This document shows positions 19,678 through 28,673 of a DNA stretch of 64,000 nucleotides, one piece after another; position 1 is the stretch's first letter; each line of letters begins with the position of its first letter. Both the position numbers and the translations under genes were made by a program. This DNA is from Meira nashicola (taxonomy: Eukaryota > Basidiomycota > Exobasidiomycetes > Exobasidiales > Brachybasidiaceae): assembly GCA_001600355.1 (NCBI GenBank), contig BCJU01000002.1:1116001-1180000 (forward strand), in the 5' to 3' direction. Below the pieces are notes generated by a model. It searched no databases and had not been told where the DNA came from. It was given only the letters and a program-made list of their open reading frames with translations.

Positions 19678-22203
19678 TCATGGCAAGAAGATACGTGAGA
19701 ATCCAATTACTGGAGTACGACAAGTAGGACATGTATGCGTAGCTGTTGCCGATCCACCTTCCGTTCCATATCCTTCATTGCCTAACAAGCCACCACCACC
19801 ACCGCCTCCCGTATGTGCTCGATGATGATTACGAGGTGGCGGCCTGGCAGCCATTGCTTCTCGACATCCATCGCAAAGAGCTAAACATTTGCATGGCCAA
19901 CAAATAATCGTTCGATCTTCTGCATAACAAATTACGCATAATCTCATTCGTTCTCTTTCTGCATTAGATGAACTACCTCCACCGCCAGGAACACCAATCC
20001 TACGTTGTCGAATCACGTCAGCCAATAATCTTACATCCTCTTGATCTTCTTCAAAATATCCAACGAGATCACGATAACCACGTCGAGTAAGAACTTTGGA
20101 ATTTGGAGTAGACATGTGCGCCATCAAGATTCGGGCATATGATTCATCTTTTTCTTCTTTTTCATCAACAATTCCTTCATTGCTAAAATCACGTCTTGCC
20201 AGCATTAGTAACTCGGCAGACATATCGGCAGGATTTGCATCATCTTCCCATCCATCTTCATCTTCGTCGATATCTTCCATTTCCTCATCATCATCTTCAT
20301 TCAGTCGTGATCCAGATCCCAAACTCTGCCAATAATCTGCATCTGTGGGTATAGGTGAAGGAGATACTTGACGACTATATGTTGTTGTCTCTTCCGTTTC
20401 AATCTCTTCTCTCCATTCCTCATCCTCCGCATCGCTTTCTTCATCGAAATCTTGCGCGAAGTAATGATGCCACGAATTGGGCGAAACATTAACAAGATCG
20501 GGAGATAAAGCTCGATTGCGTTGCCGCATTTGACTTGGCGTGATTAGATGTGTATTTGTAGATGTAGATACACCTATTGCTCGACCTGCGCCTTCCATTC
20601 TATCCCGTAAGGCTTGATCGGCGTTGATCCTTGCTGTTCTCTCTGCCATTCTCCTCCTCTCTTCAATGCGTAATCGTCTGCGCTCTTCACCATTCGTTCC
20701 ATGCCATGCTACCCTAATGAGCCTCAACAATCTATAAGTCCATTGGGGTGTCCTGAACCGGGGCAAGTTGAACGGTAAGAACTCTGCAACTTTACCCCCA
20801 AACCAGTAAGCTAGTCCACGAATAGTGCGCATCAATGTGAGAAAGAATCGGAAACGTCCTCGCCAAGCTGCAGATCGGAACGGGTGACGACCATTTGCAG
20901 GAAGTTTGGATGATTTAATTCGTCTAATTTCATTATGAAAGCCTGTTCGACCTTGCTCGTTTGACTTGATTAGCTTGCCGTTTGGCGAACGTACCCGTAC
21001 CTGTCCTTCATCAACCTCAATCCAAGATTCTTTGGAAGTGTTGACGTCAATCAGATCGGAATCTAATCCGCTTAATTTGGTCGAGCTTAAACAAGCGGTT
21101 CCTAATTTGAAAAGTGCAAGACTGTAATCGTCCGAAGGTAGAGGCAATGAGCGAGGGTCGACAAGCCTTGAGAATGATAAGGGTGTGCTGGTGATAAGTG
21201 CTGTGAAAGTATGCAGGGTGAGTGTGAGAAGAATGATCGCAATGAGACCCAAATCTGGCGCACGACTGAAACTTTGAAGGAATGGATATCCACGATCACC
21301 CGATCGAATAGCATGAAGGTAATGCAGAGTAGAAGTTAGACCGAAGATACTTGTCAAAGTCAATCGTGAGATCGGTGGCGTTGTCCAACATGTGCATGCT
21401 TGTAATCCTAGCACTTCACCAACTTGGAATAAGATGCTGAGATAGACGTGCTTGTTGGGAGGAAAGGTATAGCTAGAAGCATGAAGGTGAAGCAATACTG
21501 CAAATCCAACCAAATTGAATGTAGGAGAATTGCCAAGATCGTCTGGATTCACAATCGTGTTGTGACCTTCCAGTGTGCGTAACAAGGTTGAAGAAACGAC
21601 GGCTAGGCACACACTCAGGAATAGTCTCCAAAGTAGCGCTGAATTTGCTGTATGTACATCTGACCCGCTTGCATTTGAACTGATCAAAGTGTGAACGTCA
21701 GAAGGTAGCCATGATGCTCCAAAGACCTTTGTTGAAATGCTATTGCTTTTTGAGAAAGAGTGCAAAGTCACAAGAAGTAATAAAAAACCAGACCATATTA
21801 GAAACAATAATGTTGGCAATTGGATGGCAAGTCTTCGAGGACTAGAAAGTGGTCTTGGTCTTCCTTGAGGACGACAAATATGAGTTATTCTGTTGACTAC
21901 CACTGCCATAACACCTAATGTTAAAGCATACCTAGAAGCGACGAAACCCCAAGGGGAATCACTGAATGCTGCGCGATCCAAAGCTTCCACCTCAGCTTCG
22001 CTCATCTGATGTCCAGTATGATCGACATAAATGATACGCTCAGATCCTGAACTTGGAATTGAAGTGCCTCTAGGACGAATTGCCGAAGATGAAAAAGAAG
22101 AATCGGTAAACGGTATAGCTAAAGTGTCGAACAAAGTCGAATTTGATAAGCCATTAGTAAGCCAAGAAATTCCAGCTTGAAGCCGATTACTGACGGATTC
22201 CAT
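19678..22203 (-). CDS. Multi-pass membrane RING protein, Asi1/Asi3-like ubiquitin ligase
   Basis: A single coding exon of 841 residues. The N-terminal half has several membrane spans (for example LGVMAVVVNRITHI, LPTLLFLIWSGFLLLLVTLH, LIAIILLTLTLHTFTALI). The middle is basic and Arg-rich, then strongly acidic (DEEMEDIDEDEDGWEDD). The C-terminus (756-841) is a RING of the Asi type: CVICYAEDRTIICWPCKC, ALCDGCREAMAA, then CPTCRTPVIGFSRIFLP. The WPC-C-ALC-C-R block and the GFSRIFLP ending closely follow yeast Asi1/Asi3, which form an inner-nuclear-membrane E3 acting on mislocalised membrane proteins and on Stp1/Stp2. Unusually, a Gly-rich insertion of about 40 residues separates the fifth/sixth and last cysteine pairs. 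The start ATG follows a probable 5'-UTR intron acceptor by two bases. Function is inferred from RING similarity and topology. Confidence 0.82.
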   Translation of the reverse strand: MESVSNRLQAGISWLTNGLSNSTLFDTLAIPFTDSSFSSSAIRPRGTSIPSSGSERIIYVDHTGHQMSEAEVEALDRAAFSDSPWGFVASRYALTLGVMAVVVNRITHICRPQGRPRPLSSPRRLAIQLPTLLFLIWSGFLLLLVTLHSFSKSNSISTKVFGASWLPSDVHTLISSNASGSDVHTANSALLWRLFLSVCLAVVSSTLLRTLEGHNTIVNPDDLGNSPTFNLVGFAVLLHLHASSYTFPPNKHVYLSILFQVGEVLGLQACTCWTTPPISRLTLTSIFGLTSTLHYLHAIRSGDRGYPFLQSFSRAPDLGLIAIILLTLTLHTFTALITSTPLSFSRLVDPRSLPLPSDDYSLALFKLGTACLSSTKLSGLDSDLIDVNTSKESWIEVDEGQVRVRSPNGKLIKSNEQGRTGFHNEIRRIKSSKLPANGRHPFRSAAWRGRFRFFLTLMRTIRGLAYWFGGKVAEFLPFNLPRFRTPQWTYRLLRLIRVAWHGTNGEERRRLRIEERRRMAERTARINADQALRDRMEGAGRAIGVSTSTNTHLITPSQMRQRNRALSPDLVNVSPNSWHHYFAQDFDEESDAEDEEWREEIETEETTTYSRQVSPSPIPTDADYWQSLGSGSRLNEDDDEEMEDIDEDEDGWEDDANPADMSAELLMLARRDFSNEGIVDEKEEKDESYARILMAHMSTPNSKVLTRRGYRDLVGYFEEDQEDVRLLADVIRQRRIGVPGGGGSSSNAERERMRLCVICYAEDRTIICWPCKCLALCDGCREAMAARPPPRNHHRAHTGGGGGGGLLGNEGYGTEGGSATATHTCPTCRTPVIGFSRIFLP

Positions 22204-22205
22204 AG

Positions 22206-22435
22206 CTGTTACAATACAGAAAATTAAGAAAATTTCGTCAGTATTTGATGATATAGCGATAGATTAAACTCTTTTCATCAACTTGAATCAGTAAAGGTAA
22301 GCAAAGGCTTGATATCCGCACAAGACCTAAAATTAAGTCTTTCAGTCGTCTAACATGTCATTGAAAGGCATCATAAAAGTTGTACGATGAAATGTTGTCA
22401 CCATTCTCGCGCAAAGATTCAAAACATAAACTTAC
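22206..22435 (-). other. Probable 5'-UTR intron of the Asi-like gene
   Basis: On the minus strand the sequence reads CCAG|GTAAGT at 22435 and TTGTAACAG|CTATGG at 22206, with a perfect branch site TACTGAC about 30 nt before the acceptor (22237-22241). The exon before the donor has stops in frame with the ATG, so this would be a leader intron of 230 nt, longer than the coding introns here. Confidence 0.65.
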
Positions 22436-22953
22436 CTGGCTATGAAGGTTTACTAAGAGCCTTGCTCGAATCCACAACGCCAGATTTCTTTAAAAACTTG
22501 AGAATGAAGAGACTGACATCCTCTGGCAAAGGTGAAATTTTGCAAAGGTTTGTTGGATTGAATTAGCCGGGAAAGATAAACAAGGCAATCAATGCAACAA
22601 TATGGCCTTTTCCTGTGCGAATCGTAAATCGAAGTAAGTAGGGATGAGGGGGTGGAGAGATTGTATGTGTGTCTTATGAGCAAATGTATGACAAGCAGTG
22701 AAAAATGTTCGATTCGCTTAGGCCTGTCATGTACCGGTTTTGGGCGTTAAAGTGCACGCCTCCTTGCACGTAATAAGCGGACGGGCAAAGCCTTTTCTTT
22801 CCGTTTTCCGGGTTCATCTTAGAAACGCGCTCTGGGTTTAAAGACTAGAAGACCGCATGTAGTGGAGGCTTTTTGGGTTGATGATGTTGTTGGATTGATT
22901 TGTGTGTTACTTTTTTCTCTTTAGCCTTTTCATGGCAAATTAGGGTAGAGAAG

Positions 22954-24504
22954 ATGCCATTTGGATTTGCTGATAATGTCGGCGTTGGAAGTCAATCTAA
23001 CGATCGATCAACTAATTGGCTTATTGGTGGTCCACTTTCACCTCGTCGAGCAGTAGAAACGGTAAAAGATTTATTATCATCACCTCAATTTCAAGATGGA
23101 GTTCGATTATTCGCAATTGGAGCTGCCGTTTCAGCTTCAAAGATGATTTTTGATACAGTTATTTCAACTTTAAAAAGAATTTTCATTGGTCAGGCAACTT
23201 TTCGTGGTAGAGATGAAGCATTTAGATGGATGATGTTATTGATGATGAATCAACCTGCATTTCGTCAATCACCTAGAGCAGTTGAAGTTACGGCTAAGCC
23301 AACACTTTTAGTAGATTATGAAGCAAACATGCATGGAGAATTGAACGAAGATGAAATTAAAGAAGCATGGGCAAGCATTCAAGGAAAAGATAGTGATGAT
23401 ATTGAAAAGAACGAAATACAAGAACGTAAAGATGAATATCCATCTATGTACGGTTTAGGAGTTCACTTTTATCCCGCTACAGAAGAAACGATTTCATTCA
23501 CTTTTGAAGGAGTACGATTTTGGGCAAGTAGACAAAGAGAGTTAGTAGGAGATGAATCTTGGGACGAAACAATAAAACTTTATTACCTTTCCCTTTCCTC
23601 AAATCCTTTACGAAGTATCATCAAGCATGCAAGAGATTTGTTCAAACAAAGCACTCGTGGTCGTGTATCGATCCTTAGAGTGGACAGATATGGTCATTGG
23701 CATGAATCCGGAGGAATGGCAAAACGTTCGGTAGACAGCGTTCATTTACCGTTTAACATTAAAGAAAGATTATTAGAAGATGCAAAGAACTTTTTATCGC
23801 CCGAAACGAGAAGATGGTACGAAGAAAGAGGTATTCCTTACCGTCGTGGATATTTGTTACATGGTGTACCAGGAAGTGGAAAGTCAAGCTTATGTCATGT
23901 TTTAGCAAGTGAAACAAATCGACCGATTTACGTTCTGAACCTTAGTGCTGCATCAATGGATGATGAAACATTCAATGAACGAATGAGTGAAATACCTGGA
24001 GGTGCTCTTGTTTTGATCGAAGATGTTGATGCTGCGTTTGTGGATAGAGAAGCATCTATCGAAAGTCAATCTAAAGGCAAAAAAGGAGGAGGTATCTCTT
24101 TCAGTACATTGCTCAATGCTCTAGATGGTATTGGAGCAGTAGAAGGAAGATTATTATGTTTAACAACGAATCATATCGAAAAGCTTGATCCGGCTTTAAT
24201 CAGACCGGGTAGAATTGATTTACGATTCGAATTCAAGAACGCAAATCAAGAACAAGCAAAAGAACTATTCCTCCGATGGTATTTACCAAGACATTCTGAA
24301 CGTATTGAAGAAATCAGCGAAAAGGATCAAGAATCAAAGGTTGTCCAAAATTTGGCCGAACAATTTGCTGGTAAGGTTAAACCAAATAGCTTGAGCGTGG
24401 CTGCCATTCAAGGTTTCTTGTTAAGTTGTGGAAAAGATTATCGTAAAGCAGTGAAGGATATCGATAGGTGGTTTGAAGAGCATGAAACGATTAGAGATGT
24501 GTAG
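22954..24504 (+). CDS. BCS1-like AAA ATPase, first tandem copy
   Basis: A single exon of 516 residues. The frame is open to 22900, but the first ATG in frame is 22954 (AGAAGATGCC), giving MPFGFADNVGVGS. Residues about 35-75 contain the BCS1-type hydrophobic segment (FAIGAAVSASKMIFDTVIS), followed by the BCS1_N domain and a single AAA domain. The hallmark GIPYRRGYLLHGVPGSGKSS has the Walker A Lys at 310; Walker B is LVLIEDVDAAF; sensor 1 is CLTTNHIEKLD; and the arginine region is PALIRPGRIDLRF. BCS1 is a mitochondrial inner-membrane AAA protein that moves the folded Rieske Fe-S protein across the membrane during complex III assembly. Basidiomycetes carry several BCS1-like paralogs, so this copy may or may not be the true BCS1. 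It is divergent from the Asi-like gene. Confidence 0.88.
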   Translation: MPFGFADNVGVGSQSNDRSTNWLIGGPLSPRRAVETVKDLLSSPQFQDGVRLFAIGAAVSASKMIFDTVISTLKRIFIGQATFRGRDEAFRWMMLLMMNQPAFRQSPRAVEVTAKPTLLVDYEANMHGELNEDEIKEAWASIQGKDSDDIEKNEIQERKDEYPSMYGLGVHFYPATEETISFTFEGVRFWASRQRELVGDESWDETIKLYYLSLSSNPLRSIIKHARDLFKQSTRGRVSILRVDRYGHWHESGGMAKRSVDSVHLPFNIKERLLEDAKNFLSPETRRWYEERGIPYRRGYLLHGVPGSGKSSLCHVLASETNRPIYVLNLSAASMDDETFNERMSEIPGGALVLIEDVDAAFVDREASIESQSKGKKGGGISFSTLLNALDGIGAVEGRLLCLTTNHIEKLDPALIRPGRIDLRFEFKNANQEQAKELFLRWYLPRHSERIEEISEKDQESKVVQNLAEQFAGKVKPNSLSVAAIQGFLLSCGKDYRKAVKDIDRWFEEHETIRDV

Positions 24505-24814
24505 AATAGAAACAGCACTGTGTACTTTTTGGAAAAGCAATTGTATTGAATTAACAAGTTTTCGGCGTGCAGACCGAGAGTGATCCAGAAAGCTTTATGC
24601 GCATAAAAGTGCGAGTTAAGCCCCGATCATCGAAGGAAGGGAAAGCCAAGCTTCACAGATTCATCAAAATATTTTCAAAGGGCGTAAAAACTGTCTTTTC
24701 CGGAACTGTAAACCGACTGACTGATCGGAGAGCGAATTGCTGAGTAGATATACAATCACTTAAGTTGATTGATACGTATCGCTAAACGATGCAAGGTTGC
24801 TTTTTCTTTCCTTT
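24505..24814. other. Spacer between tandem BCS1-like genes
   Basis: 310 bp lie between the stop of the first copy and the start chosen for the second. They should contain the terminator of one and the promoter of the other. No repeat shared between the copies is visible here. Confidence 0.45.
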
Positions 24815-26548
24815 ATGACCATCAACAAGGTTTTCTTCATCAGCATGGTTTCGATTAATCCAGTTGTTTTTCTCACATCACTTCTCAAAAGAAGCAAAAG
24901 AGTTACATATCTTTTACTCTTTTTGTTGAAAAGCGCGCATACATTCCCCAAATTGTTTTACACGATCAACAACAGATTTCGCATGCAAATTATTTCAAGT
25001 TTTCTCTTGGCACAAATGAAATTGTTTCAAATCATCAAAAACTTCATTTTGGGTATATTTTTAGGAAAAGCAGTCATCAAACGTAATGATGAAGCATATG
25101 ATTGTTTGATCAATTTTATCGCGAAACAAAATAATCTTTTTGGTCGTTCACGTAACGTAGAAATACTCTCAAACTCTCCGAGAAGAGTACTACGAAAATC
25201 TCTTTTCTCTTCAAATTCAGACGGAAACTTTCGTTATGTTCCTGCAAGAAATGAAATGGTTTGTTTTAAATTTGAAGGAGTTTTCTTTCTCGCAACGAGA
25301 AAAGATTTGGGAGAATTTACTTCTTCTTATCCTCATTCTATTCAAAAAGAAATCAAACTAATCTATTTAGCATTCACTTCAAAGCCACTTAAACGATTGC
25401 TCCTTAAAGCGAAAAACGCTTATAAACGTGAACATAAGCCAGCTCTTACGATCAAACACTTGGACTCGCACGATGGTGAATGGAACGATTTAACAGAGAT
25501 CGATAAACGTTCAATGGAAAGTTTATTTTTACCTTTAGGATTGAAAGAAGAAATTTTAAATGATGCAAAAGATTTCATTTCAAGAGAAACTCATGATTTT
25601 TTCAAAGAACGTAATATTCCTTATCGTCGTGGTTATCTTTTTTACGGTGAACCGGGAAGTGGAAAATCAAGTTTATGTCATGCTTTAGCAAGTGCGATCG
25701 ATCGTTCAATTTACGTGATGAATTTAGCTGAAAATTCACTTTCTGATCATCAATTTATTAGATTGATGAATGGTATTCCTGCAGGTTGCATCGTCTTAAT
25801 GGAAGATATTGATGCTGCATTCGTGAAACGAGATGATGCCACATCAAATGGATTAGGATTGAACAATGTGGAAGGAAATAAACCTCGTGGCGGCGGCGGT
25901 GGAATCAGTTTCAGTACTCTTCTTAATGCAATTGATGGAATTGGAGCAGCTGAAGGAAGATTATTGTGTTTAACAACAAATTACATCGATAAGCTTGATA
26001 ATGCTTTAATCCGTCCGGGTAGAATTGACCTTCGAATCAAATTTGAAAAAGCAACTCAAGAACAATGCAAACAATTATTCTTACATTGGTATTTGCCGAA
26101 AAAGTCAAAAGACAACAAAATTATCACGAAAGAAGAAAACACAAAATCAAACAGTGTTGAAAAAGCAAATGAAATAGTTTCCATCAATAATGATGAAAAA
26201 CTCAAAGAAGATCAAAATGCAGCATCAAACCATCTGATTGAAGATGAAATTGCCAAAGTACAACAAATGGCACAAGCATTTTCACAAAAGATCACGCCAG
26301 ATACGGTCAGCGTTGCTGCGATTCAAGGTTTCCTGATAACGTGCGGAAAGGATTATAATAAAGTTTTGCAAGGTGTGGAAGATTGGTTAGCTGTTCAAAC
26401 GTCACAACAACAACCGCAAAAAACTGTTAAAATCATCGATCGTTCTCACCCACCTCATCGAGGGAAAAATTTGGCGAGACGTAGCAGACCCGGGGATTCA
26501 GACGAGGGTGTAGGAATAGTCCTCAGTGATGCAAGTTTGAGTGATTGA
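24815..26548 (+). CDS. BCS1-like AAA ATPase, diverged second tandem copy
   Basis: A single exon; the first in-frame ATG is 24815, giving 577 residues, with a second ATG ten codons later. The frame upstream begins with TTG and was not used. The AAA core closely follows the first copy: NIPYRRGYLFYGEPGSGKSS (Walker A Lys 284), IVLMEDIDAAF, CLTTNYIDKLD, ALIRPGRIDLRI. It differs in the N-terminus, which is richer in hydrophobic residues (FLTSLLKRSKRVTYLLLFLL), in a Gly-rich loop (PRGGGGGISF), in a roughly 50-residue charged insertion after LHWYLPKKSK, and in a basic, Ser-rich tail. All ATPase motifs are intact, so it is not a pseudogene. It presumably arose by tandem duplication and then diverged. 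It converges with NFS1; the stops are 85 bp apart. Confidence 0.85.
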   Translation: MTINKVFFISMVSINPVVFLTSLLKRSKRVTYLLLFLLKSAHTFPKLFYTINNRFRMQIISSFLLAQMKLFQIIKNFILGIFLGKAVIKRNDEAYDCLINFIAKQNNLFGRSRNVEILSNSPRRVLRKSLFSSNSDGNFRYVPARNEMVCFKFEGVFFLATRKDLGEFTSSYPHSIQKEIKLIYLAFTSKPLKRLLLKAKNAYKREHKPALTIKHLDSHDGEWNDLTEIDKRSMESLFLPLGLKEEILNDAKDFISRETHDFFKERNIPYRRGYLFYGEPGSGKSSLCHALASAIDRSIYVMNLAENSLSDHQFIRLMNGIPAGCIVLMEDIDAAFVKRDDATSNGLGLNNVEGNKPRGGGGGISFSTLLNAIDGIGAAEGRLLCLTTNYIDKLDNALIRPGRIDLRIKFEKATQEQCKQLFLHWYLPKKSKDNKIITKEENTKSNSVEKANEIVSINNDEKLKEDQNAASNHLIEDEIAKVQQMAQAFSQKITPDTVSVAAIQGFLITCGKDYNKVLQGVEDWLAVQTSQQQPQKTVKIIDRSHPPHRGKNLARRSRPGDSDEGVGIVLSDASLSD

Positions 26549-26632
26549 ATCAAATTCGTAATTGAGACAGTAGCTGTAATGTACATAATATGACAGGAGA
26601 AACGAAAGAAATATATGATAACAAAAAAGAGA

Positions 26633-28156
26633 TTATCCTGACCATTCAATCGTCTTGAGATCGATACCATCTTGAACCATTTCCCAAAGTGGACTCAATT
26701 CACGTAATCTTGTTACAACTTTAATAATCTTTTCGCTAACATAATCAATCTCTTCTTCTGTTGTAAAACGACCAATACCGAATCGTAAACTTGAATGTGC
26801 ATTTTCATCATCTAATCCTAAAGCACGCAAAACATACGAAGGTTCCAAACTTGCACTTGTGCATGCTGATCCGGAACTCAAGCAAATGTCCTTGAGAGCC
26901 ATCAATAGAGACTCACCTTCCACGTATTGGAAGGACAAATTCGTGCAACCAGGGTAACCGGTTGGATCACCGTTTACAAGCACACAATCAATCTCGGAAA
27001 GGAGTCGATCACGTAACCTTTGTGCTAATGCGCTAACATGTTGATAGTCATATTCACGTTCTTGAGCTGCCAATCTTGCTGCTTCTCCGAAACCAACGAC
27101 TAGAGGTGGAGCAAGTGTACCACTTCTCAAACCACGCTCTTGTCCACCTCCGGAAATGATAGGATCCATGCGAACACGAGGACGACGACGGACATAACAA
27201 GCACCAATACCTTTTGGTCCATAGATCTTGTGACTAGATAAACTCATCAAATCGATACCCATCTTATCAACATCCAATTCAATCTTTCCAGCAGCTTGTG
27301 CGCCATCAGTATGGAAAAGGGGCTTTCCACTCAATCCACCTTCTTTTGCCAATTGAGCTCCCTTTGTTTTGAGTAGATGTCCAATTTCAGCAATAGGTTG
27401 AACAACACCGATCTCATTGTTGACTGCCATAATACTAACAACACTTGTATCAGGTCGTAGAGCAGCTTCCAAATCTTCCATGCGAATCAATCCATTTGTT
27501 TGCACAGGCAAATAAGTCACCTCAAATCCTTCATCTTGTAATTTACGTGCACTATCCAATACACATTTATGTTCCGTTTGAGTGGTGATGATGTGTTTCT
27601 TCTTTTGTTTATAAAATCTTGCAACACCTTTTAAGCTCATATTGTTACTTTCAGTGGCGCCAGAAGTGAAAATGATTTCTTTTGCATCTGCACCGATCAA
27701 GTTTGCCACATGCTCACGAGCTTCTTCAACTGCAGCTTCACTTTCCCAACCGTAAGCGTGTGTACGAGAATGAGGATTACCGTATTGATTTGTGAAAAAA
27801 GGCATCATTGCATCCAATACACGAGGATCTACTGGAGTAGTAGATTGTGCGTCAAGGTAAATTGGTCGATTTGCACTACTACCTCTTGGAATTGATTCTA
27901 AAATGTCCGTTACAGCATCCTTTCCTCCTACTTTTTGCATACTTCCACGTCCTGCTCTCGTTTCTGGCTTTACATCTACAGGTGTTGCCATTTGATTAAC
28001 TTGACTTGGAGATGCGTAATTACGACGTTGTTGATTAATAGAATTCATTGCCACTACTTTTGAATTTTGCATGGCCATCTTTGAGTGATTACTAACAATA
28101 GCAGTCGATCGACCTGCACGTAGGGCAATTCTGCCCATATTCGTTGTCATCATCAT
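26633..28156 (-). CDS. NFS1: Mitochondrial cysteine desulfurase
   Basis: A single exon of 507 residues. The first 50-60 residues are basic, hydroxylated and free of acidic residues ([19 protein letters not shown]), a mitochondrial presequence. The class V aminotransferase fold follows: [44 protein letters not shown], the PLP-lysine segment [19 protein letters not shown], and the catalytic loop [20 protein letters not shown] with the persulfide-carrying Cys at 432. NFS1 removes sulfur from cysteine and delivers it to the Isu scaffold together with Isd11 (an LYR protein), frataxin and acyl carrier protein, and also feeds tRNA thiolation. Length and motif order are standard. The start is the first of three successive ATG codons; no upstream in-frame alternative was found. 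Confidence 0.97.
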   Translation of the reverse strand: MMMTTNMGRIALRAGRSTAIVSNHSKMAMQNSKVVAMNSINQQRRNYASPSQVNQMATPVDVKPETRAGRGSMQKVGGKDAVTDILESIPRGSSANRPIYLDAQSTTPVDPRVLDAMMPFFTNQYGNPHSRTHAYGWESEAAVEEAREHVANLIGADAKEIIFTSGATESNNMSLKGVARFYKQKKKHIITTQTEHKCVLDSARKLQDEGFEVTYLPVQTNGLIRMEDLEAALRPDTSVVSIMAVNNEIGVVQPIAEIGHLLKTKGAQLAKEGGLSGKPLFHTDGAQAAGKIELDVDKMGIDLMSLSSHKIYGPKGIGACYVRRRPRVRMDPIISGGGQERGLRSGTLAPPLVVGFGEAARLAAQEREYDYQHVSALAQRLRDRLLSEIDCVLVNGDPTGYPGCTNLSFQYVEGESLLMALKDICLSSGSACTSASLEPSYVLRALGLDDENAHSSLRFGIGRFTTEEEIDYVSEKIIKVVTRLRELSPLWEMVQDGIDLKTIEWSG

Positions 28157-28673
28157 GTTTTTTGATCTATTTTCCTTTATCGATGATGGAAGATGAGATG
28201 ATTGAATGTATAAGATTACGAAATTAATTACACAAAAAAACTAGAATACAGTCAGCGAATGGCTTTTCTTATAATTTTCAAGAGGTCTATTGCCGGGATT
28301 AAGGTAAAAGCCGTAAAAGCCTGTTGCCTTTTTTTTAGTGTGGCAAGGCGCGTTCGATAGGTACCGAAAATATTTTTGGTGCTGCGCAGCGCAGCGCAGG
28401 CTAATCCAGCCTAGAATCTCTCTCTCTCTCTCTGATCGCAGCTTGCAGTGTTCTATACCGTACACATTTGCTCGCCTTTATGCTTACATTTGCTAGATAA
28501 ATATGTGCCCGTAAAGTAAGCTGGGGCGTTCACTAATATATGCTATAGCTGACATCATGCTAATGAATTCGAAAAAATGTACTTCTGATGATGTATAGTA
28601 TGGCTAAATTTGCGTATGTGTATGTGTGTTATTATTGCATTAGATACAGTACATCATTCTTATCTTAAAAATT
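28157..28673. other. Intergenic region upstream of NFS1 with TC microsatellite and GC-rich motif
   Basis: This 517 bp lies between the 3' end of MAK21 and the start of NFS1. It contains GCGCAGCGCAGCGCAG at 28384-28399, which shares a 14-base core with the motif at 19229, and a CT dinucleotide run at 28417-28433. No coding feature is supported. Confidence 0.5.
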
